Assembly: GCA_028751875.1 (NCBI GenBank)
Contig: CM054141.1
Coordinates: forward strand, 74,771,075-74,835,074
DNA length: 64,000 bases
Reading direction: 5' to 3'
Origin: Rapana venosa
Lineage: Eukaryota; Mollusca; Gastropoda; Neogastropoda; Muricidae
The notes under the pieces were generated by a model. The model did not search any database, was not told where the DNA came from, and was given only the letters and a program-made list of their open reading frames with translations. Shown here in pieces: positions 33,618-44,039 of the stretch (position 1 is the first letter of the stretch; the number at the start of each line of letters is the position of its first letter). The position numbers were made by a program, and so were the translations under genes.

Positions 33618-35040
33618 GAGGCCTTGTCATTCCCTGTTTTTTGGGTCCTTACACACCACAGCAAAAATTTTATGCACAACATTCTGGAATGAACCCCCAT
33701 AACATAACAAAATGCCTAATTGTTCCCTAAATGTGCTGTGTGCGTGCATGTGTGTAAGAGAGATGAGGGGGGGGGGGGGGGGTATTCTCATATTTTTTTA
33801 ATGGATTTTCCTTTGAATTGTTTTGTCTCCATGATGTGTTTCCTGGCGTGGTTAATTTTTAAAAAAAATTTACCTATAAAAAATAGGGCGGAAGAGAGGA
33901 ATGGGGTGGTGGGGGGGAGACTGGAAAGAGGTAAATGGGAAGGGAGTGTTGGTATTTTTCATCATGTGAGATGTGAACGTGCAGTGTAAACACACCTAAA
34001 CAATGCAGTATAATTATGCTGAATTATCCATGGGAAAAAATAAAAATGTGTTCACTCACACACCAACCATCCTCAGTATACAAAACATAACTTCAGAGAG
34101 GTTGTGCTGTTTTTCTAAGTTCTATAGAAATTGGCTATGTTCACTCTGCCACTCACAACTGTACAGCGGGCTAATGAGTGAAAAATCATCATGCGTTAGA
34201 AAAGGCGTTGATGCTTTTAATTCCGCACGCTCGTGTCCATGAGAAAGAAGGGAGGCTGTGGTTTATCCATCAACACAGTGGCCTTGACTCAGCACACACG
34301 CACAGCTGTGTTTCAGGGTGAAACGGCCAGGTAGGATTTCTAGGAGGAAAAAGAAAGGGGAACGCCTTGCATTCCACTTTTTTCTGACCACCCGCACGAT
34401 GATGTGGTGCAAGGACATGCGACATTTTTTTCGTGGGAGGGTTCGTAGCAAGCGTGACTGGGGCGGTATGAACACTTTGGGCTGGCAAGTAAAAATTCAG
34501 TGGGTTGGGCGTTTTGTCCCCATTTTTTGCTGTCCGCAAGTAGCTGTGGTGGCGGTTTGTGGCGTTTTTCCCGAACAAATGTGCTCGACGCATGACACAG
34601 TGATGAACAAGCAGTAGAAGTGTCCCATGGGATCTGTCCAATATGGCAAGTGACACCAAACCTGCAAAGGGCAGCTTGAAGATTATTCTGCACCCATGCT
34701 ACTTTGGGATGTGCTGGGCTGACTTGTTAGGCAACTTGGACGGCCAGCACAACGCATTTTCATTCTAGGACAGACAACAACAGTTGGTCTGTCTGAGCAT
34801 TTGAAGATGTAGAAGAAATCTGTACTGTGTGTACTTTCAGGAGAGAGAATGTTTGGGAAAAATGCAAAAAAAGTGAATATAAAAGATAAATGACACTGTC
34901 AGTCTGTGTGTTCTTTACCACGTATGCACACATGGGGAAGGACTATGCAAGTGTGAATGTGGACCGTGTATGCACTTCATCTATAAACTACAACATCAAA
35001 TCCTCCATCCCTACCTCTTTCCTTGGGTAAAAAGGGGGCT

Positions 35041-35415
35041 TTATAATAATAATAGTAATAATAATATATGGAATTTATATAGCGCTGAATCTTGTTAAAA
35101 CAAACAAAACCGAAGCGCTTTTGCTCTCAAATCATTTACACGCATGCATCCATCTTTCACTTCAAACCCCGCAACATACTTTTTTCAGATATTTCCAATC
35201 GCCTATGTACACACAAACCACAAACACACACACACACAACACACGTTTACACTCACACAACACTTAGGGGTGATGTGGGAGATGAAGGTGGCTGTTGAAA
35301 ATTGGGACAGATATGAGGGGAAAGTGACAGGTAGGAAAAAAGTGTGTTTAGAGGCTGGATTTGAAGGTATCAAGTGAAGGCTTTTGGCGAAGTGAAAGAG
35401 GGAGGTCAGAGGGAG
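35041..35415 (-). mobile_element. CR1/L2-like LINE 3' end, copy 1
   Basis: (AAT)n, TATGGAATTTATATAGCGC, TGAATCTTGTTAAAAC, then after a CA tract AGGCTGGATTTGAAGG, AGGCTTTTGGCGAAG and GAGGGAGGTC. The last three strings match the 3' coding end of the LINE at 21900-21960 (AGGCTGGATTTAAAAGC, TAGGCTTTTGACGAAGG), placing this as a minus-strand LINE 3' fragment. Repeated at 51405-51785. Confidence 0.75.
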
Positions 35416-35482
35416 CTTTCTCCATAATGATCATTTCCAGCAGCTAGGATATAAACTCTGGCAATATAATATCATCCTTTTC

Positions 35483-35484
35483 CA

Positions 35485-35560
<76 letters not shown>

Positions 35561-35679
35561 TATTAACCGCTGTTCAGATCACACACACATATCTATCTAT
35601 AAATCTACCTTTCTATCTATAAATCTACCCCCCCCCCCCTCTCTCTCTCTCTCTCTACTATCTAGCTACCCTCTTATAA

Positions 35680-35713
<34 letters not shown>

Positions 35714-35760
35714 CATATATTATGTATGTATGTATGTATACATGTATGTGTGTGTGTGTG
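35483..35760. repeat. Microsatellite cluster
   Basis: (TATC)n, (TA)n, a poly-C run, (TC)n, (TA)n, (TATG)n and (TG)n follow one another. The cluster recurs in copy 2 (51855-52130) with length differences. Confidence 0.95.
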
Positions 35761-35819
35761 GACCTGAACGTGGATCTGTAACTTTGAGAGAGAGAGAAAA
35801 GAAGAGAGAGAAGAGAGGG

Positions 35820-36200
35820 GATTAGGATTCTGATGGATTCGGATATTTATTCATGTTTAGGCCACCGCCCTTCATGAAGGGGTTGGTTTGAAGAAAAGAA
35901 GTACAATAACAATCGATAAAAGAACATAACAAAAAAACAATGCATCAGTAACAATTAACAACATGTTGAACAGCAATCCATATCTTATGACGCTGCAGTA
36001 CAGTATCTCGAAAAGCTTATATGCTTTATGCAGAAAAAGAGAAAAAAATCCAAAAATCAGTATGCCTTGTAGATGCCATCAGCAAACTTAGCTTGAACAT
36101 ACATGGTTGTTGATAATATTTCAATGGGATAAACCGCTGTCTAAGTCTATTTATGGCAGGGGCAACATAAAACAAAATGTACTTCATCGTCGTTTGCAAG
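35820..36200 (-). mobile_element. Retroposon 3' end with ATTCGGAT-type tail
   Basis: Starts with TTAGGATTCTGATGGATTCG, a degenerate 6-bp tail, then TTTATTCATGTTTAGGCC and CGCCCTTCATGAAGG. A minus-strand frame ends in LQTTMKYILFYVAPAINRL. It looks like the 3' part of a LINE, family not identified. Confidence 0.5.
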
Positions 36201-36340
36201 AGGACAGAGAGAGAGAGAGAGAGAGAGATGGAGAGAGAAGAGAGAAGAGAGGAGAGAAGAGAAGAGGATGGATGTGGAGTTAGAGAGAGTGAGAGAGAGA
36301 GAGAGAGGAGAGAGACGGAGAGAGAGAGAGAGATTAAAAA
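36201..36340. repeat. (GA)n tract
   Basis: Polypurine GA repeat immediately after the duplicated block ends. Confidence 0.95.
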
Positions 36341-36510
36341 AAGAGAACTTGAGAAAGTAGAATGCAACATGCTGTTAGTGTACATCATTTTGAGCCAAAA
36401 TAGATTTATAACTATAACTGATGTTTGTTGTGTTGTTGTTTCAAATAAGTCTACTTGACTTAAAAGTTAAATGGCAATAAAATATTCTGAATCTGAATCA
36501 CACATATATA
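36341..36510 (+). mobile_element. Retroposon 3' tail (GAATCT type)
   Basis: AATGGCAATAAAATATTCTG is followed by AATCTGAATC, a short tandem tail typical of I-like and related LINE 3' ends, then TA repeats. Confidence 0.5.
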
Positions 36511-36564
36511 TATAGAGATAGATAGATAGATATAGATATAGATATATGTATATATATATATATG

Positions 36565-36565
36565 A

Positions 36566-36595
<30 letters not shown>
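36565..36595. repeat. (TG)n microsatellite
   Basis: Fifteen or so TG dinucleotides. Confidence 0.95.
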
Positions 36596-36596
<1 letters not shown>

Positions 36597-36956
36597 ATTG
36601 TGTTATTTGTAGACAGAACATTGCATGTGTATAAATCAAATGATTTGAATGGCAAGCGTTTTGATCTGTTTGCTTAATAAAGATTTGGCGCTAATAAAAT
36701 TCCATACATTTTTATATTAACACAATATGAAGATACATATAATGATACATTTACACTTTCTTTACAGGATGCAGGAAAATCACACATATCTTATCTAGCA
36801 CTCAAAACTCACTACCACAGACACATGCCCATGCTGGCATGCTCAAAGTCATATTGGATGTATACATGCTAAAATTACTGTTAACTAACAAGCAGTGGTA
36901 GTGGTACATTCTGAACAATTATTCATTTAACATTCATTTAAATTTGACAATTCTTT

Positions 36957-37075
36957 TTGAATATGGGGAATGGATGACAAAATTTACAAAACTGCGTACA
37001 CACAGGGACTGGATGTAAAAAGCCACCGAGTGCTTATTCCTTGTCCTCGAAATAAAGGTCCGATAAAATTAAAGA
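36957..37075 (+). mobile_element. SINE family A, 3' fragment
   Basis: GGGGAATGGATGACAAAATT, ACTGCGTACACACAGGGACT, GGATGTAAAAAGC and TGTCCTCGAAATAAA match the SINE tail half. Confidence 0.8.
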
Positions 37076-37137
37076 AGTGATAAAATAAAAATTATTATTG
37101 ACAACTATGGATTATTTTTCACCAATAGAAGTTGTTA

Positions 37138-37232
37138 TATTTTTTTATTTATTTATTTTATTCTTTCATATCGAGGATAATGGAATACTGCACTGATGTG
37201 CTTTTTACATTTCCAGTCCCTGTGTGTTGTTG
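37138..37232 (-). mobile_element. SINE family A, 3' fragment, opposite strand
   Basis: TATCGAGGATAATGGAATAC, GTGCTTTTTACATTTCCAGT and CCCTGTGTG are the reverse complement of the SINE tail. It faces the copy at 36957-37075. Confidence 0.8.
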
Positions 37233-37621
37233 TGAGTGTGTATGTGTATGTTGTGAATGGTGTTTGAGTGTGTTGTGAGATGAGAGCTATTTCACTTAAT
37301 TACTTACAAGCATAACATCTGAGCTACTTTTACACTGTTCACTGGTCATGCTATAAATTATTATGGTATGTTTATATTAGATTGGTTTGTTTGTTTCAAG
37401 TAAAAACAAAAAGTTTAGATCTATCCAGTTAAAAAAAAAACAATAGCAAAAGTTTCATACTATTTCTTCATAATGTTGGATACCTCATTTACTGATAAAT
37501 AATAATCTCCAAAAGAATTTTGCAGATGACAGAGATGCGAGTAGGAATGCTGTGTTAAAGTGTAGGCAATTACCAGACATTGTGTTTGAAACAAAAAGGT
37601 TAGAAGAAAAGAGGAGGGTTA

Positions 37622-38505
37622 ACATATGATGGCTATCAGGACTACAACGACAGCTTTGACCACATCCCTCCCTCCCTCACTCCCTCTAGAAAGTGTAACA
37701 GATGCTGGCTATCAGGACTACAGGCTTGGACACCATCCTCCCTCCCTCCCTCTAGTCAAGGGTAAACAGATGCTGGCATCAGGGACTACAACAGCTTTGA
37801 CACCATCCCTCCCTATAGGTCAAAGGGTAAACAGATGCTGGCCTATCTAGGGACTACAGCTTTTGGACACCAATCCCTCCATCCCTCCCTCCCTTAGTCA
37901 AGGGTAAACAGATGCTGGCTATCAGGACTACAGCTTTGGACACCATCCTCCCTCCCTCCCCTCCTCTAGTCAAGGGTAAAACAGATGCTGGTATCTGGGA
38001 CTACAGCTTTGACACCATCCCTCCATCTAGTCAAGGGTAACAGATGCTGGCTATCAGGACTACTACGACAGCTTTGACCCCTTCCCTCCATCCCTCCCTC
38101 TAGTCATGGCGTAAAAGATGCTGGCTATGCGGATAAACGACAGCTTTGACACCATCCCCTCCCTGCCCCCCTCTAGTCAAGGGTAAAAAAGATGCTGGCC
38201 TATCAGACTACTTCGACAGCGTTGTCACCATCCCTCCTCTTTTCAAGGGTAAACAGGATGTGGCCTATCAGGACTAACAACGACAGCTTTGTCACATCCC
38301 TCCCTCCCTCCCTCTAGTCAAGGGTAAACAGTGCTGGCTCATCAGGACTACAACCCCTCCATCCCTCCCGCTAGTCAGGGTAAACAGATGCTGGCTATCA
38401 GGACTACAACACCTCCATCCCTCCTCTAGTCAAGGGTAAACAGATGATGGCTATCAGGACTACAGCCTTAGAAAACCACCCCTCCCTCCCTCCCTCTATC
38501 GGAAT
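37622..38505. repeat. Degenerate minisatellite of about 55-75 bp
   Basis: Thirteen units, each with AACAGATGCTGGCTATCAGG, ACTACAACGACAGCTTTGAC, ACCATCCCTCCCTCC and CTCTAGTCAAGGGTAA. Unit length varies between about 54 and 75 bases because of indels and variable CCCT repeats. Most units read DAGYQDYNDSFDTIP or a part of it in the plus frame, preceded by an acceptor-like AACAG, but frames are broken in nearly all units. Confidence 0.9.
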
Positions 38506-38887
38506 GCAGCTGCATTAAGTAGGCCAAAAAAATTTCACATACGCAAAATCTCACCAGGTGGTAGGGGCTGATGACTTGAAAAACATGTTGTCATTTGCCT
38601 GCATTAGTTTCCTTGATACAAATGTTTAATTTCAATACTACAAAGTTCAGTGTCAATTTTTAAATGTATAATTTGCTTAATCAAATACACTAACCTAATC
38701 AATTTTGACTATGGGTAAAAAGCTAATGAATGTATTAATTGTTCAGATTACAGTCTTTCTCCATTTCTCCTTCTCATACACTACACAGCAATGCACCATA
38801 CTAGACTGACAAAAACTCTTGCATTTCAATCTCTCTCTCATGTGCATGCACACTCGCACAAACACAACACACCAAACACCTTTGGAT

Positions 38888-39115
38888 GGAGGACTATTAA
38901 ATCCGAGGTCTCCAATGTGTGTTCACGCAGATATCTTTTCACACATGTTAATACCATTCCACTTTTCAGAAGAGTAGAGGCCATTTTATGCTGGCGGGAA
39001 TGGGTGACAAAATTGACAAAACTGCATACACATGAGAATGTATGTTAAAAAAAGGACACAAGTACTTATTCCATTATCCTTGAAATAAAAGATATTATAT
39101 ATTTTTTTAAAAATT
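38888..39115 (+). mobile_element. SINE family A, 5'-truncated copy
   Basis: GGACTATTAAATCCGAGGTC, AGAAGAGTAGAGGCCATTTT, GGGTGACAAAATTGAC and TTCCATTATCCTTGAAATAA match the SINE body in order. The tRNA head is missing. Confidence 0.8.
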
Positions 39116-39567
39116 ACTGAAGGAATGTTGCCTTCCAAAAGGGCAGCTTCAATCAGTATCATGCCCAATGCTGTCAGAAATCCTTGTGAATGGCTGGTTG
39201 TTGCTGAAACAAAGCACCAAACAAAAATAAAAACAAACAGCATATTGAAATGAACAAACCCAAACTGCCTCCCCTAAAAACAAATTCTTTTTAATTGGAA
39301 TCTCCAAAATGGCAAAAACAAGAGAAAAAACCACCATGACCTAAAACAAAAAAATCAAGCCAAGAAATCTGTTATAACTGTAAAGTACAACATGACAAAG
39401 CACATAACAAAACATACACTTCTTAGATCTGCACTCGAATCACAACCAAACCAAAAACAACAACACCCCACCCCTCCCAAACCAAACCAAACAAAAAACC
39501 AAACCCACCCAAACTAAACAAAAGGCCCAAACCCCCCTCCGTTTAGAATTTAGAAATTAAAAATTAA

Positions 39568-39890
39568 ATAACAGCGCCATGGCGCAGTGGTTAGCGCCCT
39601 TGGGTTACGGACTGGAAGGTCGGGGGTTCGAATTCCCATAAAGAGTCATAGGGTTTTTTCGGACTCTCCGGCCGGGCTCCTACCCAGAGTGAGTGTGCTG
39701 TGGGCTCAGTGGGAAGCGAAGACTGGGACCACACAGTCAAGCTTCATCCACTTAACGGTATGCGAATTGAGAGTGTTGCTCAAATTTACCTGGTTGGACC
39801 AACACTGCAGGGTGTCTGTATCTCTCGGGCCGGTTGACGGCGGGATTATTATGATAGTAACTAAGTTAGCGTTGGTATAGAGTACAACCC
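39568..39890 (+). mobile_element. Second tRNA-headed SINE
   Basis: GGCGCAGTGGTTAGCGCCC is a good pol III A box region, and GGGGGTTCGAATTCCC a good B box, about 35 bases apart. After that the sequence is not tRNA-like (GGGTTTTTTCGGACTCTCCG and onward), and the body differs from SINE family A. Only one copy is present. A tRNA gene is unlikely because no acceptor stem closes after the B box. Confidence 0.65.
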
Positions 39891-39959
39891 TGCCAAGTAG
39901 TCTCTATAGCATATGCACTTCCACAGCTGCATCATTAAGTCAAGCTCATTGTCATTGAT

Positions 39960-40445
39960 CATCATGCATTAAAAAACATTTGCCTCTGATTCGGTGTAGG
40001 TACCGGTTTTTCTGGTTCATGGTGTCCTCAGATTCGGTTTTGCCCTACACCTTCTGTGCCTGTGGTGAGTTGGTGTCAAAGCCTTTGGGGTTGGAGGTTG
40101 GAGGTTCGCGGGGACAGCCGTTGGAAGGAACGTGGTGTGGTTGCCTCCTGGGGTGGGTAACTCACTCGTATAGGCTCCGCGACTGAGCTAATACTGTAGT
40201 TTGTAGGGGGCTTAGTAGTGGTGTCCTGCGTTTGTTAGCTCAGAACAGGCACCACTGAACACCACCAAAAGTGATCCCAGCTGCAGTGCAGGGCCCCTTG
40301 GCTGGTGGCCCCACGGCGGCCTGATAGTGATGGGTCTCTGTGGATGTCCGACCTGAGGATGGACTTAAACAAAATCTGGGTGTAGTTGTGGCGGGGAGAT
40401 TGGAAGAGCGGCGTGGGAACAAATAGGACGGGGGGTCGTCAGAAG
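39960..40445. other. GC-richer segment of unknown nature
   Basis: A comparatively GC-rich stretch with strings such as CAGGCACCACTGAACACCAC and AAGAGCGGCGTGGGAAC that looks like the body of an interspersed element rather than unique DNA. No open frame or terminal repeats were recognised. It could be a continuation of the SINE-headed element to its left. Confidence 0.35.
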
Positions 40446-40759
40446 ATGAGCAGAAAAAAAATAAATAAATTAAATAAAAAAGTTCTATTTTTCTGCCTGA
40501 GCTAGCATAATCCGTTCTACTTCACACAACCCACAGTGACTCAGTACTGTGATTCACAGCTCTTGATCACTTGTGAATTTTTTGGTTATGTTTCTGTGTT
40601 ACTGTTTTGTCATCGTTTTCTATGCAGACATTGCGCCAGAGATCTACTTTCGCTATTGCTCTCTTTCTGGCTCCCTCTTCGCCAACCACTGTAGGATGCT
40701 GGTCAGTTAAAATGGCACGTCTTGAAAAAAATATTGTGGAGAGGATTACCTCTGCTTTT

Positions 40760-41045
40760 CTTCGAGTTGCTGGCGATTACTGTTGCAATTCTCAAGTATC
40801 TTCCACTGATGAAACATCCAAGCATGTCACAATCTTATTCATTCCCGTTGGACTACTGTAATTCTTCTTTGAGCTGGTTATGCCCGCATCATCAATCCAC
40901 TCCCTTTAACACAGGACACATGCCACAAAACTCTGCTGCTTGATTGTCCAAGAAAAACCAAAATATGAACACACCACTAGCTAAGACTACCAATCCCCAT
41001 TGTTCTTTCGCCTTTTCCGGTCTCTCTCTAGGATGACCGCCCCCT
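40760..41045 (+). pseudogene. CR1/L2-like LINE C-terminal remnant
   Basis: Across shifting plus frames one reads KYL, DYCNSSLSWL, INPL-like and QNSAA, then FRSLSR, in the order of the LINE blocks KYLSTDATSKLVTS, LDYCNSLLAG, LQRIQNSAAR and SVSGPVIWN seen on the minus strand at 22029-22841. Frameshifts in every block make it a dead fragment. A sister remnant is at 52600-53065. Confidence 0.75.
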
Positions 41046-41055
41046 TTCGACTATG

Positions 41056-41159
41056 GTTGTGTGTGTGTGTGTGTGTGTGTGTGTGAAGGGGGGGGGGGGG
41101 GAGGGGGGGCGCGCGTGTTGTTGTGTGTTGTGAGATGTGTGTGTGTGTGCACGTGTGTG

Positions 41160-41203
<44 letters not shown>

Positions 41204-41209
41204 GAGAGC

Positions 41210-41240
<31 letters not shown>

Positions 41241-41320
41241 TACGCATGTGTGCAAAGCATGCCCCGCGCCTGCATACGCCTCCCCCCCCCCCCCCCCCCC
41301 CCCGACCCCCCTTTGTTTCA
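41056..41320. repeat. GT, GA, poly-G and poly-C low-complexity cluster
   Basis: (GT)n at 41056-41085, G run to about 41108, (GA)n at 41162-41210, (TG)n at 41211-41235 and a C run at 41283-41303. Confidence 0.95.
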
Positions 41321-41339
41321 TGGTGACAGACCTGGACAT

Positions 41340-41689
41340 CCAAAGGATTTCCTTGAGTGTGTGGTGTTGTGTGTTTGTGTGCGCGCGTGCGTGCGTGCAT
41401 GTGTGTATGTGTGTGAGTGCGTGCGTGCGTGTGAAGTATGTGTGTGTGCGCACGTGTGTGTGTCTGTGTGTGTGTCTCTGTGTGAGTGAGTGTGTGGTGT
41501 GCACGCGCATGCACATGCATGTGTGTGCAAAACATGTTCTATGGTATGTATACCTATACCTTGTGGGTGTGCATGTGCCTTGGGTATGTGTGGTGGTGTG
41601 TTATTTGTGCACACATACTGTGTAATTGAGTAGTGCGCGCACGTGCATGCGAGCGTGATGTGTTTTGTGTGTGTGTGTGTGTTTGGTTT

Positions 41690-41720
<31 letters not shown>

Positions 41721-41850
41721 CGTTGCGTGTGAGGCGTGCGTGCGCTCGTGTTGGGTGTGTGTACACGTGTACACGTTCATGATCGTTTGTGTGCGCAGCA
41801 CGCATGTCTGTGTGTGTGCACACTTGTATCTGTGTGTATGTGCGCAAAGA
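41340..41850. repeat. GT/GC-rich degenerate repeats
   Basis: Long TGTG, GCGCG and GTGC stretches with embedded short unique words shared with 57208-57670. Confidence 0.9.
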
Positions 41851-42189
41851 TAGAGACAGAAATAAAATGAACTAGGAAGAGAGAGAGACAGACAGAAAGA
41901 GGAAAATACACAGAGATGACAGTCCGAAGCGAAAGATTAGCCTAACAGTTTTTGGTCATTGCTCGATAATAGTCTAAGGGACAACAACCTCTGTTAATGC
42001 GAGGATGGGCAAAGCAGCAGTTATGTCCCTCCTGTAACGCCCTGTGCCGAGAAAAGGGTCGTGATACTGATAAGAAGGATCTTGAAATAAACAATGAAAA
42101 TGATGAAAATCAGTGGCAGTACGTTGCATGTAATCACCTCACACAAACACACACTCACTCCACCCACCGCACGCCGCACGCACGCCACG

Positions 42190-42222
<33 letters not shown>

Positions 42223-42244
42223 ACACACACACACACAACACACA

Positions 42245-42508
42245 GGGATATTTTCCCCTGGAGTTAATATCTGTGCCAATTCCCACGATCCCCAAATGTC
42301 CTGTCGGATGGGACTATAAACGAAGGCCCGTGTGCGACGCATCACAGAACATCTTGCGCACACGTTAAATCCTGTTCGCTTTTTGTAAGAGAGGCCATTG
42401 TGTGCCGGTGGGAACAGGATGACAAAATTACCAAAAAAAAACTGTACACACACGGGCTGGATGTAAAAAAGCACAAGTGCTTATTCTAATTAATACTCGA
42501 GATATTAG
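42245..42508 (+). mobile_element. SINE family A, lacking tRNA head
   Basis: GGGATATTTTCCCCTGGAGT, GATGGGACTATAAACGAAGG, GAACATCTTGCGCACACG, GAGGCCATTGTGTGCCGGTG, and GCTGGATGTAAAAAAGCAC. It starts right after a (CA)n tract and is absent from the homologous place in unit B. Confidence 0.9.
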
Positions 42509-42654
42509 AAAATTAAATTAACGCACACTCTCACACAGAGTTATGTACACAAGTTTCTGTATAGTGTCTATGGTGCTGTGTCTCTGTTTGTTTTTTTGGT
42601 CTGTTTGTTCTCTGTTCGTCATGTCTATAATTTTATAGATTTATTTTATTTTAT

Positions 42655-42950
42655 TATTTTTATATTGGAAGTTAAATGGAATAAGGAACTTATGTGCTTT
42701 TTTACATCCTGTTACCCGTATGTATGCGGTTTTGTAAAATTCTGTCATCTGGTTCCCCACCGCGCATCCAACCACCACCCCACACACGCCCACCACACAC
42801 CACCACACCCACACTCCACCACACACCACGCCACACACACAATTGGCCTACTCTTACGAAAAAGCGGAACAGTATTTTAAAGTGTGCGCAAGATGTTCTG
42901 CGTGCGTTCACCACACGGGTTGCGTTTATAGTCTCATCCGAAGGACTTTT
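42655..42950 (-). mobile_element. SINE family A, inverted copy
   Basis: ATGTGCTTTTTTACATCC, GTTTTGTAAAATTCTGTCAT, ATTGGCCTACTCTTACG, AAGATGTTCTGCGTGCGTTC, and TATAGTCTCATCCGAAGGAC are reverse complements of the SINE. An internal CACCACACAC stretch is expanded at about 42770-42840. It faces the plus copy at 42245-42508. Confidence 0.85.
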
Positions 42951-43049
42951 GTCTCTTCTGTCTGTCTCCATGTCTCTCGGTCTCTCTCTGTGTGTCTGTC
43001 TCTCTCTTTTTCTATTTCTGGCTCTATCTGTTTCTATGCAAGACTGTTC

Positions 43050-43160
43050 AGTGTATGTCGTGTGTGTGTGTGTGTGTGTGTGTTGTGTGTGTTGTGTGTG
43101 TGTGTGTGTGTGTCGTGTGGTGTGGTGGTGTGTGTGTGTGTGTGTGTGTGTGTGTCTGTC
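43050..43160. repeat. (GT)n microsatellite
   Basis: GT repeats broken by TGTTGTG and CGTGTGGTG. Confidence 0.95.
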
Positions 43161-43273
43161 TGCCTCCTTTCCTCGTTCTCTCTCTCTTTCTCTTTTCTTC
43201 TCGGTCTCTCTCTTTCTTCATCCCTGTCTGTTTGTCTATTGTCTGTCTGTTTGTATGTCTGTCTATCTGACTC

Positions 43274-43339
<66 letters not shown>

Positions 43340-43387
43340 ATCTCTCTCTCTCGCTCTCTTCCTTTCTCTCTCTCCCTATCTCCTCTC

Positions 43388-43421
<34 letters not shown>

Positions 43422-43435
43422 TCCATGTTTGTCAC
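43161..43435. repeat. (CT)n polypyrimidine tract
   Basis: Almost pure pyrimidine strand, with about 60 bases of uninterrupted CT near 43270-43335. Confidence 0.95.
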
Positions 43436-43529
43436 CCTGTCTTCCTACCCTCTGTTGTTATTTGTTGCTGTCTCTGTCTTCTCTGTATCTGCCAGTATCT
43501 CTCTTTTTTTCTCTGTCTTACTTGTACAC

Positions 43530-43744
43530 ACCACACACACACACACACTCACAAACACACTCACGCACGCGCGCACGCACGCACGCACGGCACGCACGCA
43601 CGCACCGCAGCACGCACGGCACGTCGCATGCACGCACGCGCGCATGCGCGCGCGACACACACACAAACACACAAACACACACAAACCACTACACATACAC
43701 ACACCACAACACACACCACTGACACACACACACACTCACAGAGG

Positions 43745-43778
<34 letters not shown>

Positions 43779-43958
43779 ACCACACACGCGCACACACACC
43801 ACACACACACACACACACCACACCACACACACACGCACACACACAACGCACACAAAACACAAACCAACACACAGGACACACACACTGTCACATCTTACAG
43901 ACACACCACACAGCGTCACATTTACAGGACACACAACCCACACAGACACACACACAAA

Positions 43959-43986
<28 letters not shown>
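43530..43986. repeat. (CA)n and CGCACG repeats
   Basis: CA dinucleotides with a GCACGCAC-rich section at 43560-43650. Confidence 0.95.
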
Positions 43987-43989
<3 letters not shown>

Positions 43990-44039
43990 TCTTGCATACA
44001 AACTGATAGAGCTAAGGAAACATATTTTTAAAAAAGAGA

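Larger units (their letters stand above)
33645..36200. repeat. 2.56-kb near-identical duplicated block, copy 1
   Basis: Matches 50009-52570. From 33645 to about 35330 the offset is exactly 16364 bases, with no indel visible by eye. Between about 35330 and 35640 there are scattered substitutions and indels, and the last part is again identical at offset 16370. Boundaries are abrupt: shared sequence starts at GTCCTTACAC and ends at CGTCGTTTGCAAG, after which copy 1 has AGGACAGAGAG and copy 2 has TTTTTTGTTTT. Short frames on both strands at 34263-34693 are conserved in both copies but resemble nothing I know. Confidence 0.95.

Noticed and set aside
34263..34693. Possible protein-coding gene conserved in the two block copies
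   Set aside because: The copies are near-identical throughout, so conservation says nothing. Overlapping frames on both strands lack motifs.
39568..39640. tRNA gene at the second tRNA-like head
   Set aside because: After the B box the sequence departs from any T-arm/acceptor structure.
42694..44006. Long serine/leucine, cysteine/valine and threonine/histidine frames
   Set aside because: Translations of CT, GT and CA repeats. No domain, no codon bias, and they overlap on both strands.
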